From contig CALKRW010000053.1 in NCBI GenBank assembly GCA_937989585.1, forward strand, positions 67,008 through 131,007: a stretch of DNA of 64,000 bases, given 5' to 3'. Of the stretch, positions 16,238-24,636 are shown one piece after another. A program made the translations under genes and the position numbers. The notes beneath the pieces were generated by a model. The model saw only the letters and a program-made list of their open reading frames with translations, did not search any database and was not told where the DNA came from. How positions within the stretch are numbered: the first letter of the stretch is position 1; the number at the start of each line of letters is the position of its first letter. Source of the stretch: an uncultured Porphyromonadaceae bacterium (GTDB lineage: Bacteria > Bacteroidota > Bacteroidia > Bacteroidales > Muribaculaceae).

Positions 16238-18430
16238 ATGTCATCCTTACGTTTCAAGGCCGTTGACGAATCATTCACCCGTCCGGCAGTAAAGGTCGAG
16301 TCTCCCGCCGACCGTCCTGAAAAATTTTTTGGCGAGGCAGTATTCAATCGTACGCGCATGTACGAGTATCTTGACGAAGATACATACAATGCGCTGATTT
16401 CTGCTATCGAGAACAAACAGCCCATTTCCCGCGGTCTTGCCGACAAGGTTGCTGACGGTATGAAACGCTGGGCTGTTGACAACGGCGCGAGCCACTACAC
16501 CCACTGGTTCCATCCTCTGACCGACGGCACTGCCGAGAAACACGACTCCTTCATTATGCCCGACGGACGTGGCGGCGTTGTCGAAGAATTCACCGGCAAA
16601 CTTCTCGTCCAGCAGGAGCCTGACGCATCGTCTTTCCCTAACGGTGGTATCCGAAATACATTCGAGGCCCGTGGTTATTCTGCCTGGGATATTTCCTCTC
16701 CTGCCTTTATCATGGGCAAGACTCTTTGCATACCTACGGTTTTCATATCCTATACAGGCGAGTCTCTCGACTACAAGACTCCCCTGCTACGTGCCCTCAA
16801 CGCAGTCGACGAGGCTGCTGCCGCTGTCGCACGCTATTTCGACCCCGAGGTAAAGCACGTCAAATCCTTCCTCGGCTGGGAGCAGGAGTATTTCCTTGTC
16901 GACGAGGCACTGTTCTGTGCCCGTCCTGACCTCGTGATGACAGGCCGCACTCTCCTTGGCCACGAAAGCCCCAAGAACCAGCAGCTCGAGGACCACTATT
17001 TCGGCGCCATCCCTTCGCGTGTCGAGGCCTTCATGCTCGACCTCGAGATTGAGTCGCACCGTCTCGGCATTCCCGTAAAGACACGTCACAACGAGGTTGC
17101 CCCAAATCAGTTCGAACTTGCTCCTGTTTACGAGGAGACCAATCTGGCCAACGACCACAACTTGCTTGTCATGAAACTCATGGCCGAGGTTGCCCGACGT
17201 CACCACTTCCGTGTCCTCCTCCACGAGAAGCCTTTTGCCGGTGTCAACGGCTCCGGAAAGCACAACAACTGGAGTCTCGGCACCGATAAGGGCGTACAGT
17301 TGTTTGCCCCCGGCAAGACCGCTAATGACAATCTCCAGTTCATTACATTCTTTGTCAACGTGATGAAGGCCGTCCACACTCATAACGCCCTGCTCAAGGC
17401 CTCGATTATGTCGGCAACAAACGCACACCGTCTCGGAGCGAACGAGGCTCCTCCTGCCATTATCTCCATCTTCACCGGAAGCCAGTTGGCCGACGTCCTG
17501 CGTAGACTTGCCGAATCGCCCGAAGGTTCCTCCATCGAGAACCTCAACAGGAAGGAAGGTATCTCGGTCGGTCTCTCGCAGATCCCCGAACTCCTTATCG
17601 ACAATACAGACCGCAACCGTACATCGCCCTTTGCCTTCACCGGCAACCGTTTTGAGTTCCGCGCTCCGGGTTCGAGCGTCAACTGCGCCTCGGCCATGAT
17701 TGCGCTCAACGCCGCTGTCGCCGACCAGTTGAGACACTTCAAGGAGGCTGTCGACCGCCGCATCGCTGACGGTGTCGAAAAAGAGGTGGCCATTCTTGAC
17801 GAGGTTCGCAAACTCATCCGTGAGTCCGATGCCATACACTTCGACGGAAACGGCTACAGCGACGAGTGGAAGGCCGAGGCTGCGCGCCGGGGGCTTGACA
17901 CCGAGGGTTCCGCACCAAGAATCTTCGACGCATACCTCAGCGACTCGTCCGTACGCATGTTCAAGGATACAGGCGTCTTCTCACTCGTCGAACTTCGCGC
18001 CCGTAACGAGGTCAAGTGGGAGATGTACACCAAGAAGGTACAGATTGAGGCTCGTGTCCTCGGTGACCTTGTCCTTAGCCACATCATTCCGGTCGCTAAG
18101 TCATATCAGTCCATGCTTGTCGACAACCTTATGAAACTCACACAGGTTTTCGGCGCAAAGAAAGCCCGCGAACTGGGAGGCCACGATGTCGAGACCATCG
18201 AGCGCATCGGACATCATATCTCCGAGATTCAGGAAGAGGAACACGCCCTTGTCGAGGCCCGCAAGGTGGCCAACCGCATTTCCGACGAGCGTGAGCGTGC
18301 AATCGCATACCACGATGACGTCATTCCCCACATGGAGAACATACGCCGTCATGTTGACAAACTCGAACTCATTGTCGATGACAAGATGTGGCCTCTGCCC
18401 AAATACCGCGAGCTTCTCTTCATCCGTTGA
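16238..18430 (+). CDS. glnN: Glutamine synthetase type III
   Basis: 730 residues, the size of GSIII (types I and II are 350-470). It makes glutamine from glutamate, ammonia and ATP. GSIII N-terminal signature: RTRMYEYLDEDTYNALISAIENKQPI, then HYTHWFHPLTDGTAEKHDSF. Catalytic-core motifs include FLGWEQEYFLVDEALF and KPFAGVNGSGKHNNWSLGTDKG (ammonium/ATP site), with RTSPFAFTGNRFEFRAPGSSVNCA for glutamate binding. A C-terminal helical extension is typical of GSIII. It is an important nitrogen-assimilation enzyme of Bacteroidales. It is followed by a 195-bp inverted-repeat element and purF. Confidence 0.97.
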   Translation: MSSLRFKAVDESFTRPAVKVESPADRPEKFFGEAVFNRTRMYEYLDEDTYNALISAIENKQPISRGLADKVADGMKRWAVDNGASHYTHWFHPLTDGTAEKHDSFIMPDGRGGVVEEFTGKLLVQQEPDASSFPNGGIRNTFEARGYSAWDISSPAFIMGKTLCIPTVFISYTGESLDYKTPLLRALNAVDEAAAAVARYFDPEVKHVKSFLGWEQEYFLVDEALFCARPDLVMTGRTLLGHESPKNQQLEDHYFGAIPSRVEAFMLDLEIESHRLGIPVKTRHNEVAPNQFELAPVYEETNLANDHNLLVMKLMAEVARRHHFRVLLHEKPFAGVNGSGKHNNWSLGTDKGVQLFAPGKTANDNLQFITFFVNVMKAVHTHNALLKASIMSATNAHRLGANEAPPAIISIFTGSQLADVLRRLAESPEGSSIENLNRKEGISVGLSQIPELLIDNTDRNRTSPFAFTGNRFEFRAPGSSVNCASAMIALNAAVADQLRHFKEAVDRRIADGVEKEVAILDEVRKLIRESDAIHFDGNGYSDEWKAEAARRGLDTEGSAPRIFDAYLSDSSVRMFKDTGVFSLVELRARNEVKWEMYTKKVQIEARVLGDLVLSHIIPVAKSYQSMLVDNLMKLTQVFGAKKARELGGHDVETIERIGHHISEIQEEEHALVEARKVANRISDERERAIAYHDDVIPHMENIRRHVDKLELIVDDKMWPLPKYRELLFIR

Positions 18431-18437
18431 TATAACT

Positions 18438-18632
18438 TAAGTAACTCGCAAAAATTAGCAGCGAATGAAATTTGAAGGATTTTGGATTGATTTTCGTTCG
18501 AGGAAGATGGCTTGTAGTGGTCTACAAGCCTGATGACGAGGACGGAAAGCGGCCAAAAGACAAGAATTTCATCGCTGCCCCAAAGAGCAGTTACTTCATG
18601 AATAATATAAACTAATTTTTAAGAGTTACTTA
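18438..18632. repeat. MITE-like element with 21-bp terminal inverted repeats
   Basis: The ends at 18438-18458 and 18612-18632 are inverted copies matching at 19 of 21 positions (outer TAAGTAACTC, inner AAAAATTAG). Inside, GCAGCGAATGAAATT (18458-18472) pairs with AATTTCATCGCTGC (18565-18578), and a perfect hairpin CTTGTAG-TGGT-CTACAAG sits at 18511-18528. No transposase is encoded. I could not see an unambiguous target-site duplication. A frame of about 45 codons without an ATG runs to a TAA near 18615. It may be a non-autonomous mobile element or a structured RNA. It fills the gap between glnN and purF. Confidence 0.55.
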
Positions 18633-18670
18633 CCAACCCTCAAAGTATATTATAGTTTCAGTCCCTTTTT

Positions 18671-20557
18671 ATGGAACAGATCAAACATGAGTGCGGCGTC
18701 GCCCTCATCAGGCTCAGAAAGCCTCTTGAATACTATAAGCAGAAATACGGCACATATTCCTGGGCCCTGGACAAACTGTATCTCCTTATGGAGAAACAGC
18801 ACAATCGCGGCCAGGAAGCCGCCGGTGTCGGCGTCGTCAAACTCAATACTCCTCCCGGCTACGAATACGTTTTCCGCGAGCGTGCCTTGGGTACGGACGC
18901 CATATCCCAGATTTTTGCCAACATCGGCTCTCAGCTCACCCCTGAGATTCTTGCTGGCTCAAAGGAGAACATTGAGTCTTTCGCACCTTTCATAGGCCAG
19001 ATATACATGGGACATCTCCGCTACTCGACCACAGGCCGTAGCGGCATGTCCTATGTCCACCCTTTCCTGCGGCGCAACAACTGGCCTTCGCGAAACCTGA
19101 TGCTCTGCGGCAACTTCAACCTTACGAACGTCGACGAGATTTTCCAGAGCATTGTCTCCCAGGGCCAGCATCCGCGCCTTTATAGCGACACCAACATGCT
19201 CCTCGAGCAGGTCGGCTACGCCATCGACAAGGAGGACCACCGACTGTTCCGCGAGTTCCGCTCGCGCCTCACCGAACCTGCCCTCAGCGAGGCCATCGAG
19301 GACAACTTCGACATGAGTCGTGTGCTTCGTCAGGTCGCCCCGTCGTGGGATGGCGGTTATGTCATCTGTGGTGCCACCGGCGCCGGCGAGATGTTTGCCT
19401 TGCGCGATCCTTCGGGCATCCGTCCGGCGTTCTACTACTGTGACGACGAGGTCATAGTTCTCGCATCCGAGCGCCCCGTAATCCAGACAGCCATGAACGT
19501 TCCTCTCGAGAAGGTCGTCGAACTCGAGCCTGGGCAGGCCCTTATCGTCGGCAAGCACGGACAGTTCTCCCTCAGGAATATCCTCGACAAGGCCGCCAAT
19601 CAGCGTTGCTCCTTCGAGCGCATCTATTTCTCGCGCGGAAGCGATGCCGACATCTATCGCGAGCGCAAACTTCTTGGCCGCCTGCTGGCACGTCCGCTGT
19701 GTGACATGCTCGGCGGCAACCTCGACGATACTGTCTTTTCGTTCATCCCGAACACAGCCGAAGTTGCGTTTCTCGGCATGACCGAGGCTCTCAACGACAT
19801 CCTCGAGAAACAGAAGGCCGACGAGATTCACGACCTCTGCCTCGTCGAGGGTAAGGCCGAGAAAGACAAGGTTCGCAAAATCCTTGAGCGTCGCATCCGT
19901 AACGAGAAACTCGTCCACAAGGACATCAAACTCCGCACCTTCATCGCCGAAGGCTCCTCGCGCGAGGATCTTGCCGCCCATGTCTACGACGTCACATATG
20001 GCGTCGTCCGCAAGGACCGCGACACCGTCGTTGTCATCGATGACTCTATCGTTCGTGGCACAACCCTCAAGCAGTCCATCCTTGCCATGCTCGACCGTCT
20101 CAATCCCAGCCGTATCATCGTGGTGTCCTCATCTCCACAGGTCCGTTATCCCGACTGCTACGGCATCGACATGAGCCGTATGGCCGAGTTCTGCGCATTC
20201 CGCGCCGCCATCCAGATCTTCAGGGACGAGGGTAGGGAGGCCGAACTCGAAGCCATATATAACGACACCCTAGAGGAACTTAAGAAACCCGCCGAGAAGC
20301 AGGTCAACATGGTCAAGCGTGTCTACGAGCCCTTCACCGACGAACAGATATCCCGCAAGATAGCCGAAATGCTCACCCCCAAGGGAATGCGTGCCGAAGT
20401 CAGCCTCCTTTACCAGAGCGTCGAGGACCAGCACCGGGCCGTCCCCGACCATCCCGGCGACTGGTACTTCTCCGGCAACTATCCCACCCCCGGTGGCGTC
20501 CGCCTCGTCAACCAGGCCTTCGTCAACTACTATGAAGGCAACCCCGCCAAACGCTAA
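18671..20557 (+). CDS. purF: Amidophosphoribosyltransferase (long form)
   Basis: 628 residues. It makes 5-phosphoribosylamine from PRPP and glutamine, the first committed purine step. The class II glutaminase domain has its nucleophile as Cys8 in MEQIKHECGVALIRL, so a seven-residue propeptide must be removed. HLRYSTTGRSG and the GNFNLTNVDE region complete that domain. The phosphoribosyltransferase PRPP loop reads TVVVIDDSIVRGTTLKQS. At 628 residues it is longer than the usual 470-510, with about 100 extra C-terminal residues. No [4Fe-4S] cysteine set is evident. A GC-rich hairpin follows. Confidence 0.88.
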   Translation: MEQIKHECGVALIRLRKPLEYYKQKYGTYSWALDKLYLLMEKQHNRGQEAAGVGVVKLNTPPGYEYVFRERALGTDAISQIFANIGSQLTPEILAGSKENIESFAPFIGQIYMGHLRYSTTGRSGMSYVHPFLRRNNWPSRNLMLCGNFNLTNVDEIFQSIVSQGQHPRLYSDTNMLLEQVGYAIDKEDHRLFREFRSRLTEPALSEAIEDNFDMSRVLRQVAPSWDGGYVICGATGAGEMFALRDPSGIRPAFYYCDDEVIVLASERPVIQTAMNVPLEKVVELEPGQALIVGKHGQFSLRNILDKAANQRCSFERIYFSRGSDADIYRERKLLGRLLARPLCDMLGGNLDDTVFSFIPNTAEVAFLGMTEALNDILEKQKADEIHDLCLVEGKAEKDKVRKILERRIRNEKLVHKDIKLRTFIAEGSSREDLAAHVYDVTYGVVRKDRDTVVVIDDSIVRGTTLKQSILAMLDRLNPSRIIVVSSSPQVRYPDCYGIDMSRMAEFCAFRAAIQIFRDEGREAELEAIYNDTLEELKKPAEKQVNMVKRVYEPFTDEQISRKIAEMLTPKGMRAEVSLLYQSVEDQHRAVPDHPGDWYFSGNYPTPGGVRLVNQAFVNYYEGNPAKR

Positions 20558-20580
20558 TTCCCACATCCCAAATACAACCG

Positions 20581-20626
20581 GCCCCGGACAAGCACTCTCG
20601 CCTGTCCGGGGCTGATTACATAATTT
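20581..20626 (+). terminator. Probable terminator after purF
   Basis: Perfect 10-bp stem GCCCCGGACA/TGTCCGGGGC (20581-20590 and 20603-20612). The following TGATTACATAATTT is T-poor, so termination may be incomplete or factor-assisted. Confidence 0.55.
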
Positions 20627-20732
20627 CCCCCGAATTTATATTCACCACTTGCCGAATTTCAAACTCACAAGGATATCCAAGTCAAAGAGTAAACAAAATT
20701 GAAAAAATAATTTAAAAAAAGTATTTTATTGT

Positions 20733-20763
20733 TTTGATATAAACGATTTTATTATTAGTTTTG
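20733..20763 (+). promoter_or_regulatory. Promoter of the CXXX peptide cluster
   Basis: TTTG at 20733-20736, a 19-bp spacer and TAGTTTTG at 20756-20763 give a full match to the Bacteroidetes promoter. The predicted start near 20770 leaves about 370 nt before the first precursor gene, far longer than other leaders in this window. Confidence 0.7.
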
Positions 20764-20767
20764 CAAC

Positions 20768-21095
20768 GCATATCGCCAGCAGAGGCCCGATAGGGGCTTA
20801 AGGGGCGGGTGCAGACATAATTTGAAGTGCGTTTACTTAACGCTCTTTCTTGACTTTCTGAAATCTCGCAAGTTTCATTCTCGGTCAAGAATGCAGCAGC
20901 AAAGTAGATGTCTTGGAATATGTAATTTTTGACAGCGGTACACGAATCTGAGAGGATAAAAGTGTACTACCGTCTGTTTTACATATTTGCGTGAGGCCTC
21001 TGCGTGTTGCTCGTTCAACCGAGAAGGGCAATGCGAGAGCCTCAGAAAGTGGGACGAGTAACAAAGTACAGACTCTCACGCATTCTTTTTTTAAA
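20768..21095 (+). ncRNA. Structured leader or small RNA ending in an intrinsic terminator
   Basis: The 583-bp gap between purF and the first CXXX precursor has no gene but many hairpins in order: GCCC-GATA-GGGGC (about 20785), GCGTT/AACGC (20829-20843), TTCTTGAC/GTCAAGAA (20847-20854 with 20884-20891), GTACAC/GTGTAC (about 20938-20970), and TGCGTGAG/CTCACGCA followed by TTCTTTTTTT. The last stem encloses GAGGC/GCCTC. A consensus promoter lies just upstream. The RNA could be a free small RNA of about 320 nt or a 5' leader that attenuates the peptide operon. I found no tmRNA, RNase P or SRP RNA motifs. A 6S-like role was considered but cannot be shown. Confidence 0.45.
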
Positions 21096-21140
21096 CCAAT
21101 CAGCCCAATCCGGTGAGTCTATAGGGCAGATGGTTCTATC

Positions 21141-21791
21141 ATGAAACAAAACAAAGACGAAGAACTCCAGAACAGACGTCAGTTCTTCAAAAAAGCCTCA
21201 CAAAAAATTATTCCTATTATCGGGGCTGTAGTTTTGTCAACTCCAATAATTTCAGCAACCACGTCGGCAAGTAGTTATTGCACTTACGGTACGTGTTTTG
21301 GGGCATGTGTTAGTTCTTGCAAAGAGAGTTGCTCAACAATTTGTACTGGAGGGTGTGATTCTGGCTGTACAGGTTCTTGTAAAGACTCTTGTTTATATAA
21401 TTGTTCTGGGAATTGTACAGGTTCATGTAGTGGTTCAAGTACAGGAAGTAATACGGGAGGAAATAGTGGTTCAAGTAGATCAAGTGGTTCGAGTTGCCGC
21501 GACTGTAGTGGAGGTTGTAAGGATTCCTGTACTGGCGGTTGCAAGCAATCTTGTAAAGGTGGGTGCAAGGAACTATGTACTACAACGTGTAAAGGTTCTT
21601 GCGATAGTTCGTGCAAAGGTGATTGCAATCAGGCTTGTAAGGGGACTTGTTATAAAGGGTGTACAGGATCTTGTGATACTGGTTGTAAGGGCAGTTGTAC
21701 AAATGGGTGCTCATCTTGTTCCGGAACATGTATTGGCGGATGTTGGGGTTCATGCATGGGCTCATGCGCCGGCATGATGTTTATGTATTAA
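21141..21791 (+). CDS. CXXX-repeat precursor peptide A with Tat signal
   Basis: 216 residues. The N-terminus carries a twin-arginine motif (NRRQFFKKA), a hydrophobic stretch (IIPIIGAVVLSTPIISA) and small residues suited to signal-peptidase cleavage (ATTSASS). The rest is a low-complexity array of Cys at nearly every fourth residue, with mostly Gly, Ser, Lys and Thr between. I count 37 Cys in two blocks of 13 and 24, split by a 22-residue Ser/Gly linker. This is the substrate class of CXXX-repeat radical SAM systems: a ribosomally made peptide modified before export. The product chemistry is unknown. It is the first gene of the cluster, with a long structured leader and AT-rich codon use unlike purF. 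Confidence 0.85.
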   Translation: MKQNKDEELQNRRQFFKKASQKIIPIIGAVVLSTPIISATTSASSYCTYGTCFGACVSSCKESCSTICTGGCDSGCTGSCKDSCLYNCSGNCTGSCSGSSTGSNTGGNSGSSRSSGSSCRDCSGGCKDSCTGGCKQSCKGGCKELCTTTCKGSCDSSCKGDCNQACKGTCYKGCTGSCDTGCKGSCTNGCSSCSGTCIGGCWGSCMGSCAGMMFMY

Positions 21792-21831
21792 TGTATGCGT
21801 CCATGTATTTAAAGAATTGAGATTCATATTA

Positions 21832-23055
21832 ATGATTAAAGCACAACAACAGCAATGGCAAAATGGTGTTGCTAAAAGTATCACCTTTATTGTCACAAAA
21901 GATTGCCAACTTGCTTGCAAATATTGCTATCTTGTTGGTAAAAATGAGAAAGAGAGAATGCCTTTCACCATCGCAAAAAAGGCGATTGATTACATTCTAT
22001 CTCGAGAGGAAGAATTCTCTGAGGAAAGTGTAGTATTTGATTTTATCGGAGGTGAACCATTCTTGGAAATTGAATTAATTGATAAAATATGTGATTATAT
22101 AAAAACAGAACTTTATTGTCTCAATCATCATTGGTTTGATTCTTATAGATTCTCTTTTTCTACAAATGGCATAAATTATGACAATCCCAAAGTTCAGGAT
22201 TTTATTAATAAAAATCTGACACATCTAAGTATTGGTATCACTATTGATGGAACAAAAAGGAAACATGATTTAAATAGAATCTGGAAAAAGAAAAATATAA
22301 CAGACCCGGATGTTGGGTCTTATGATCAAGTAGTAAAAAATATTCCACTTTGGTTATCTCAATTCCCGAATGGAGCGACTAAAGTTACTATTAGCAGTGC
22401 TGATATACCGTATATTAAGGAAAGTGTTCTTCATTTATTTTCATTAGGCATCCATGAAGTTAATATAAATTGTGTGTTTGAGGATGTCTGGGTTGATAAG
22501 GATGACTTATTGTTCGAAAATCAGTTAATAGATTTAGCAGATGTAATTATTGATCAGGGGCTTTATGAAAATAACAACTGCTCTTTCTTTTCTGAGAATA
22601 TTGGGAAACCTCTTGATTTAAGTCTAGATAATCACAATTGGTGCGGTGCAGGGAAAATGTTATCAATAGATGCCGCCGGTAACTTTTATCCTTGTACACG
22701 GTTTGCCGGATATTCTTTGCGCGATAAGAAACCTATAATTATAGGTAATGTCAATGATGGCATCGACAAGAACAAACTTAGGCCATTTTTGACATTGGAC
22801 CGTACTACACAGAGCCCGCAAAAATGCTTGGATTGCGAGGTCGCAAGCGGTTGCGCTTGGTGCCAGGGGGAGAATTACGATGCAGCGGAGACACCGACCA
22901 TTTATCAGCGTGCCACTGCTATTTGCAAGATGCACAAAGCCCGTGTCCGTGCTAACAATTATTATTGGAACAAACTCTTTCAGAAACTTGAAAACGAAGG
23001 CAAGAAAGACCAGTTTGAAGCCATTAAAAACAAATCGACCCAAGTCTCTTGTTGA
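21832..23055 (+). CDS. Radical SAM peptide maturase, CXXX-repeat target family
   Basis: 407 residues from ATG at 21832; an upstream TTG at 21817 is less likely. The radical SAM [4Fe-4S] motif CX3CX2C is Cys25-Cys29-Cys32 (TKDCQLACKYCYL). The barrel follows with FDFIGGEPFLE, FSFSTNGINY and SIGITIDGTKRKHD, as in anSME/sactipeptide-type enzymes. The C-terminal SPASM-like region has CGAGKMLSIDAAGNFYPCTRF, CLDCEVASGCAWCQG and AICKMHK, enough for auxiliary clusters. It probably installs thioether or related links on Cys of the flanking precursors; this is inference from family and context. The start follows 40 bp after precursor A, and the gene is AT-rich for the first 850 bp. Confidence 0.9.
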   Translation: MIKAQQQQWQNGVAKSITFIVTKDCQLACKYCYLVGKNEKERMPFTIAKKAIDYILSREEEFSEESVVFDFIGGEPFLEIELIDKICDYIKTELYCLNHHWFDSYRFSFSTNGINYDNPKVQDFINKNLTHLSIGITIDGTKRKHDLNRIWKKKNITDPDVGSYDQVVKNIPLWLSQFPNGATKVTISSADIPYIKESVLHLFSLGIHEVNINCVFEDVWVDKDDLLFENQLIDLADVIIDQGLYENNNCSFFSENIGKPLDLSLDNHNWCGAGKMLSIDAAGNFYPCTRFAGYSLRDKKPIIIGNVNDGIDKNKLRPFLTLDRTTQSPQKCLDCEVASGCAWCQGENYDAAETPTIYQRATAICKMHKARVRANNYYWNKLFQKLENEGKKDQFEAIKNKSTQVSC

Positions 23056-23057
23056 TT

Positions 23058-24011
23058 ATGCTTAAATATCTCATTGTACAACTGGACGATACTTCCGTAT
23101 CATTCTGTCATTATCCCAATTCTCGGAAAGAGAAACATCTGATTGCGTCATCTGACCTCGAAAAGGCCGTCTTGTGGGCGATGAAAGAAAACCTTACTAT
23201 ACAGTATCTGTATCCCGATTATATTTTGCCTTATGAATATAGACAAATTATTAACCGGACATTTCATGCCGACATTGTTTCAGACAAAAGTGATGATTCC
23301 AAATTGTCGGAAAATGCTGATGTTGTGGTTTTCGAATCTTGGAATGATTTGAACCATTATGATTTAAATGATGAAAAAGCCTACGTGATTCGAACAACTC
23401 TAACAGATTTTTTGACTAATCGTGATTTGCTCGATGTCGTACTGCCGAGATTTAATAGGTTGAATGTGGTTATTACAGATGTCGAAAGATTTAACAAGGA
23501 ATCCAAATACTCTGAATTTCTGGATAAGATTTCATCATCTCTTGTCAAAGAATACAAGAACGGCCATAACGTTCAACTCAACCTTCTGACAGACCGCATC
23601 CTGCTTGATGAAATGAATAACTGCAATGCCGGCGTTGAGAGCATAGCCTTGGCACCTGATGGCAAATTCTATGTATGTCCGGCATTCTATCTTGATGGCA
23701 AAGAAGGATTTTCAGTCGGTGACATTGAGTCCGGACTTGACATTAAGAATCCTCAACTCTATCGTCTAGACCATGCGCCTATTTGCCGGAACTGTGATGC
23801 ATGGCAATGCCGCCGCTGCGTCTGGCTTAACCGCCGACTCACTCTTGAAGTCAATACTCCTGGTCGGGAACAATGCGTTATGGCTCACATCGAACGAAAT
23901 GCCTCGCGAAAATTGCTGAGTGAAATACGAAAGAGAGGTTTATTCATAACCGAAAAAGATATTCCAGAAATTGACTATCTTGATCCATTCGAAATAATAA
24001 ACAAACATTAA
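23058..24011 (+). CDS. CXXX repeat peptide maturase (SPASM-like partner, no radical SAM core)
   Basis: 317 residues from ATG at 23058, 2 nt after the radical SAM stop. The N-terminal 190 residues have a barrel-like alternation of strands but no CX3CX2C motif. The C-terminus looks like a SPASM cluster domain: CNAGVESIALAPDGKFYVCPAF, then CRNCDAWQCRRCVWLNRRL, then EQCVMAHIERN. This is the known second protein of CXXX systems. It may bind the precursor or carry an auxiliary Fe-S cluster that supports the radical SAM enzyme. The parallel Cys layouts of the two proteins suggest descent from a common radical SAM/SPASM ancestor (inference). Confidence 0.82.
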   Translation: MLKYLIVQLDDTSVSFCHYPNSRKEKHLIASSDLEKAVLWAMKENLTIQYLYPDYILPYEYRQIINRTFHADIVSDKSDDSKLSENADVVVFESWNDLNHYDLNDEKAYVIRTTLTDFLTNRDLLDVVLPRFNRLNVVITDVERFNKESKYSEFLDKISSSLVKEYKNGHNVQLNLLTDRILLDEMNNCNAGVESIALAPDGKFYVCPAFYLDGKEGFSVGDIESGLDIKNPQLYRLDHAPICRNCDAWQCRRCVWLNRRLTLEVNTPGREQCVMAHIERNASRKLLSEIRKRGLFITEKDIPEIDYLDPFEIINKH

Positions 24012-24020
24012 TAAAATTAT

Positions 24021-24296
24021 ATGAAAAAAGAAGTAGGACGCGTTACCGAAAAGGAACGCAATGAAATCCAAACACTGTTTGAACGTCGTAACGGTCTGTC
24101 GGAACTTGCAAAGATTCTGTCGGCTGAAAATACTGAATTATACGAACGTATGGTTAAGGACATGGGCGAAACCTCCACAAAATTTCAGAACTGGTGGGAT
24201 TCAATGAGTGCAAAATACAATTGGGAATCTGTTCCCGATGGTCACTGGGAAATTGATTTCCAAAATTGTGTAATCTATCTTGTTATTGAAGATTAA
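24021..24296 (+). CDS. CXXX repeat peptide modification system protein
   Basis: 91 residues, beginning 9 nt after the maturase. Mostly charged and probably helical (VTEKERNEIQTLFERRNGLSELAKIL), with a Trp-rich middle (FQNWWDSMSAKYNWESVPDGHWEID). It has no signal peptide and one Cys. It matches the small accessory protein that accompanies CXXX radical SAM enzymes; the role may be precursor recognition or scaffolding, but no domain of known activity is visible. It has the same strand and spacing as the rest of the operon. Confidence 0.75.
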   Translation: MKKEVGRVTEKERNEIQTLFERRNGLSELAKILSAENTELYERMVKDMGETSTKFQNWWDSMSAKYNWESVPDGHWEIDFQNCVIYLVIED

Positions 24297-24309
24297 TTTT
24301 TCTCATAAC

Positions 24310-24630
24310 ATGATTTCCAGAAGACAGTTTTTTGCAAAGACAAAGTATCTTGTACTTCCATTTATTATAGGTAGTATACCGGTAAAATTGTTCGCAAGAG
24401 AATTGGTTTCCACTTCTTGTAGGAATAATTGTCATAGTGATTGCCAGAATTCGTGTACTGATACCTGTAATGTTTCGTGCCTCTCAGATTGCGCTAAATC
24501 GTGTGGTTCACAATGCAGTTATCGCTGCATTGGTAGTTGCAATGTCTCATGCCAAGGTACATGCCAGGGACTTTGTGCTGTGGCATGTACCAATGCATGC
24601 TTGGCTTCATGCACACATATTTCAAAATAA
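24310..24630 (+). CDS. CXXX-repeat precursor peptide B with Tat signal
   Basis: 106 residues from ATG at 24310; the frame is open from 24280 but MISRRQFFAKTK is a near-consensus twin-arginine start. The hydrophobic segment YLVLPFIIGSIPVKLFA ends in LFA. The mature part has 17 Cys in an unbroken CXXX register (CRNNCHSDCQNSC and onward to CLASC-THISK). It differs from precursor A in size and intervening residues (Asn, Asp, Val, Gln and Ala rather than mostly Gly/Lys) and has no linker. A second substrate of the same machinery is the simplest reading. It ends 6 nt before the thioredoxin-like gene. Confidence 0.85.
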   Translation: MISRRQFFAKTKYLVLPFIIGSIPVKLFARELVSTSCRNNCHSDCQNSCTDTCNVSCLSDCAKSCGSQCSYRCIGSCNVSCQGTCQGLCAVACTNACLASCTHISK

Positions 24631-24636
24631 GATGTT

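Noticed and set aside
16787..17839. 350-codon minus-strand frame inside glnN
   Set aside because: Antisense shadow of an intact glutamine synthetase III; composition follows the complementary codons.
18470..18617. Short frame within the inverted-repeat element
   Set aside because: It lacks an ATG and its codons are constrained by the inverted repeat; too little support for a gene.
20768..21095. tmRNA, RNase P RNA or SRP RNA
   Set aside because: No tmRNA tag frame or acceptor end, no RNase P core (GAGGAAAGTCC-type) and no SRP GGAA loop context were found; it is left as an unassigned structured RNA.
21284..21628. Antisense and alternate-frame low-complexity frames over precursor A
   Set aside because: They reflect the TGT/TGC periodicity of the CXXX array. 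Only the frame with the Tat signal makes biological sense.
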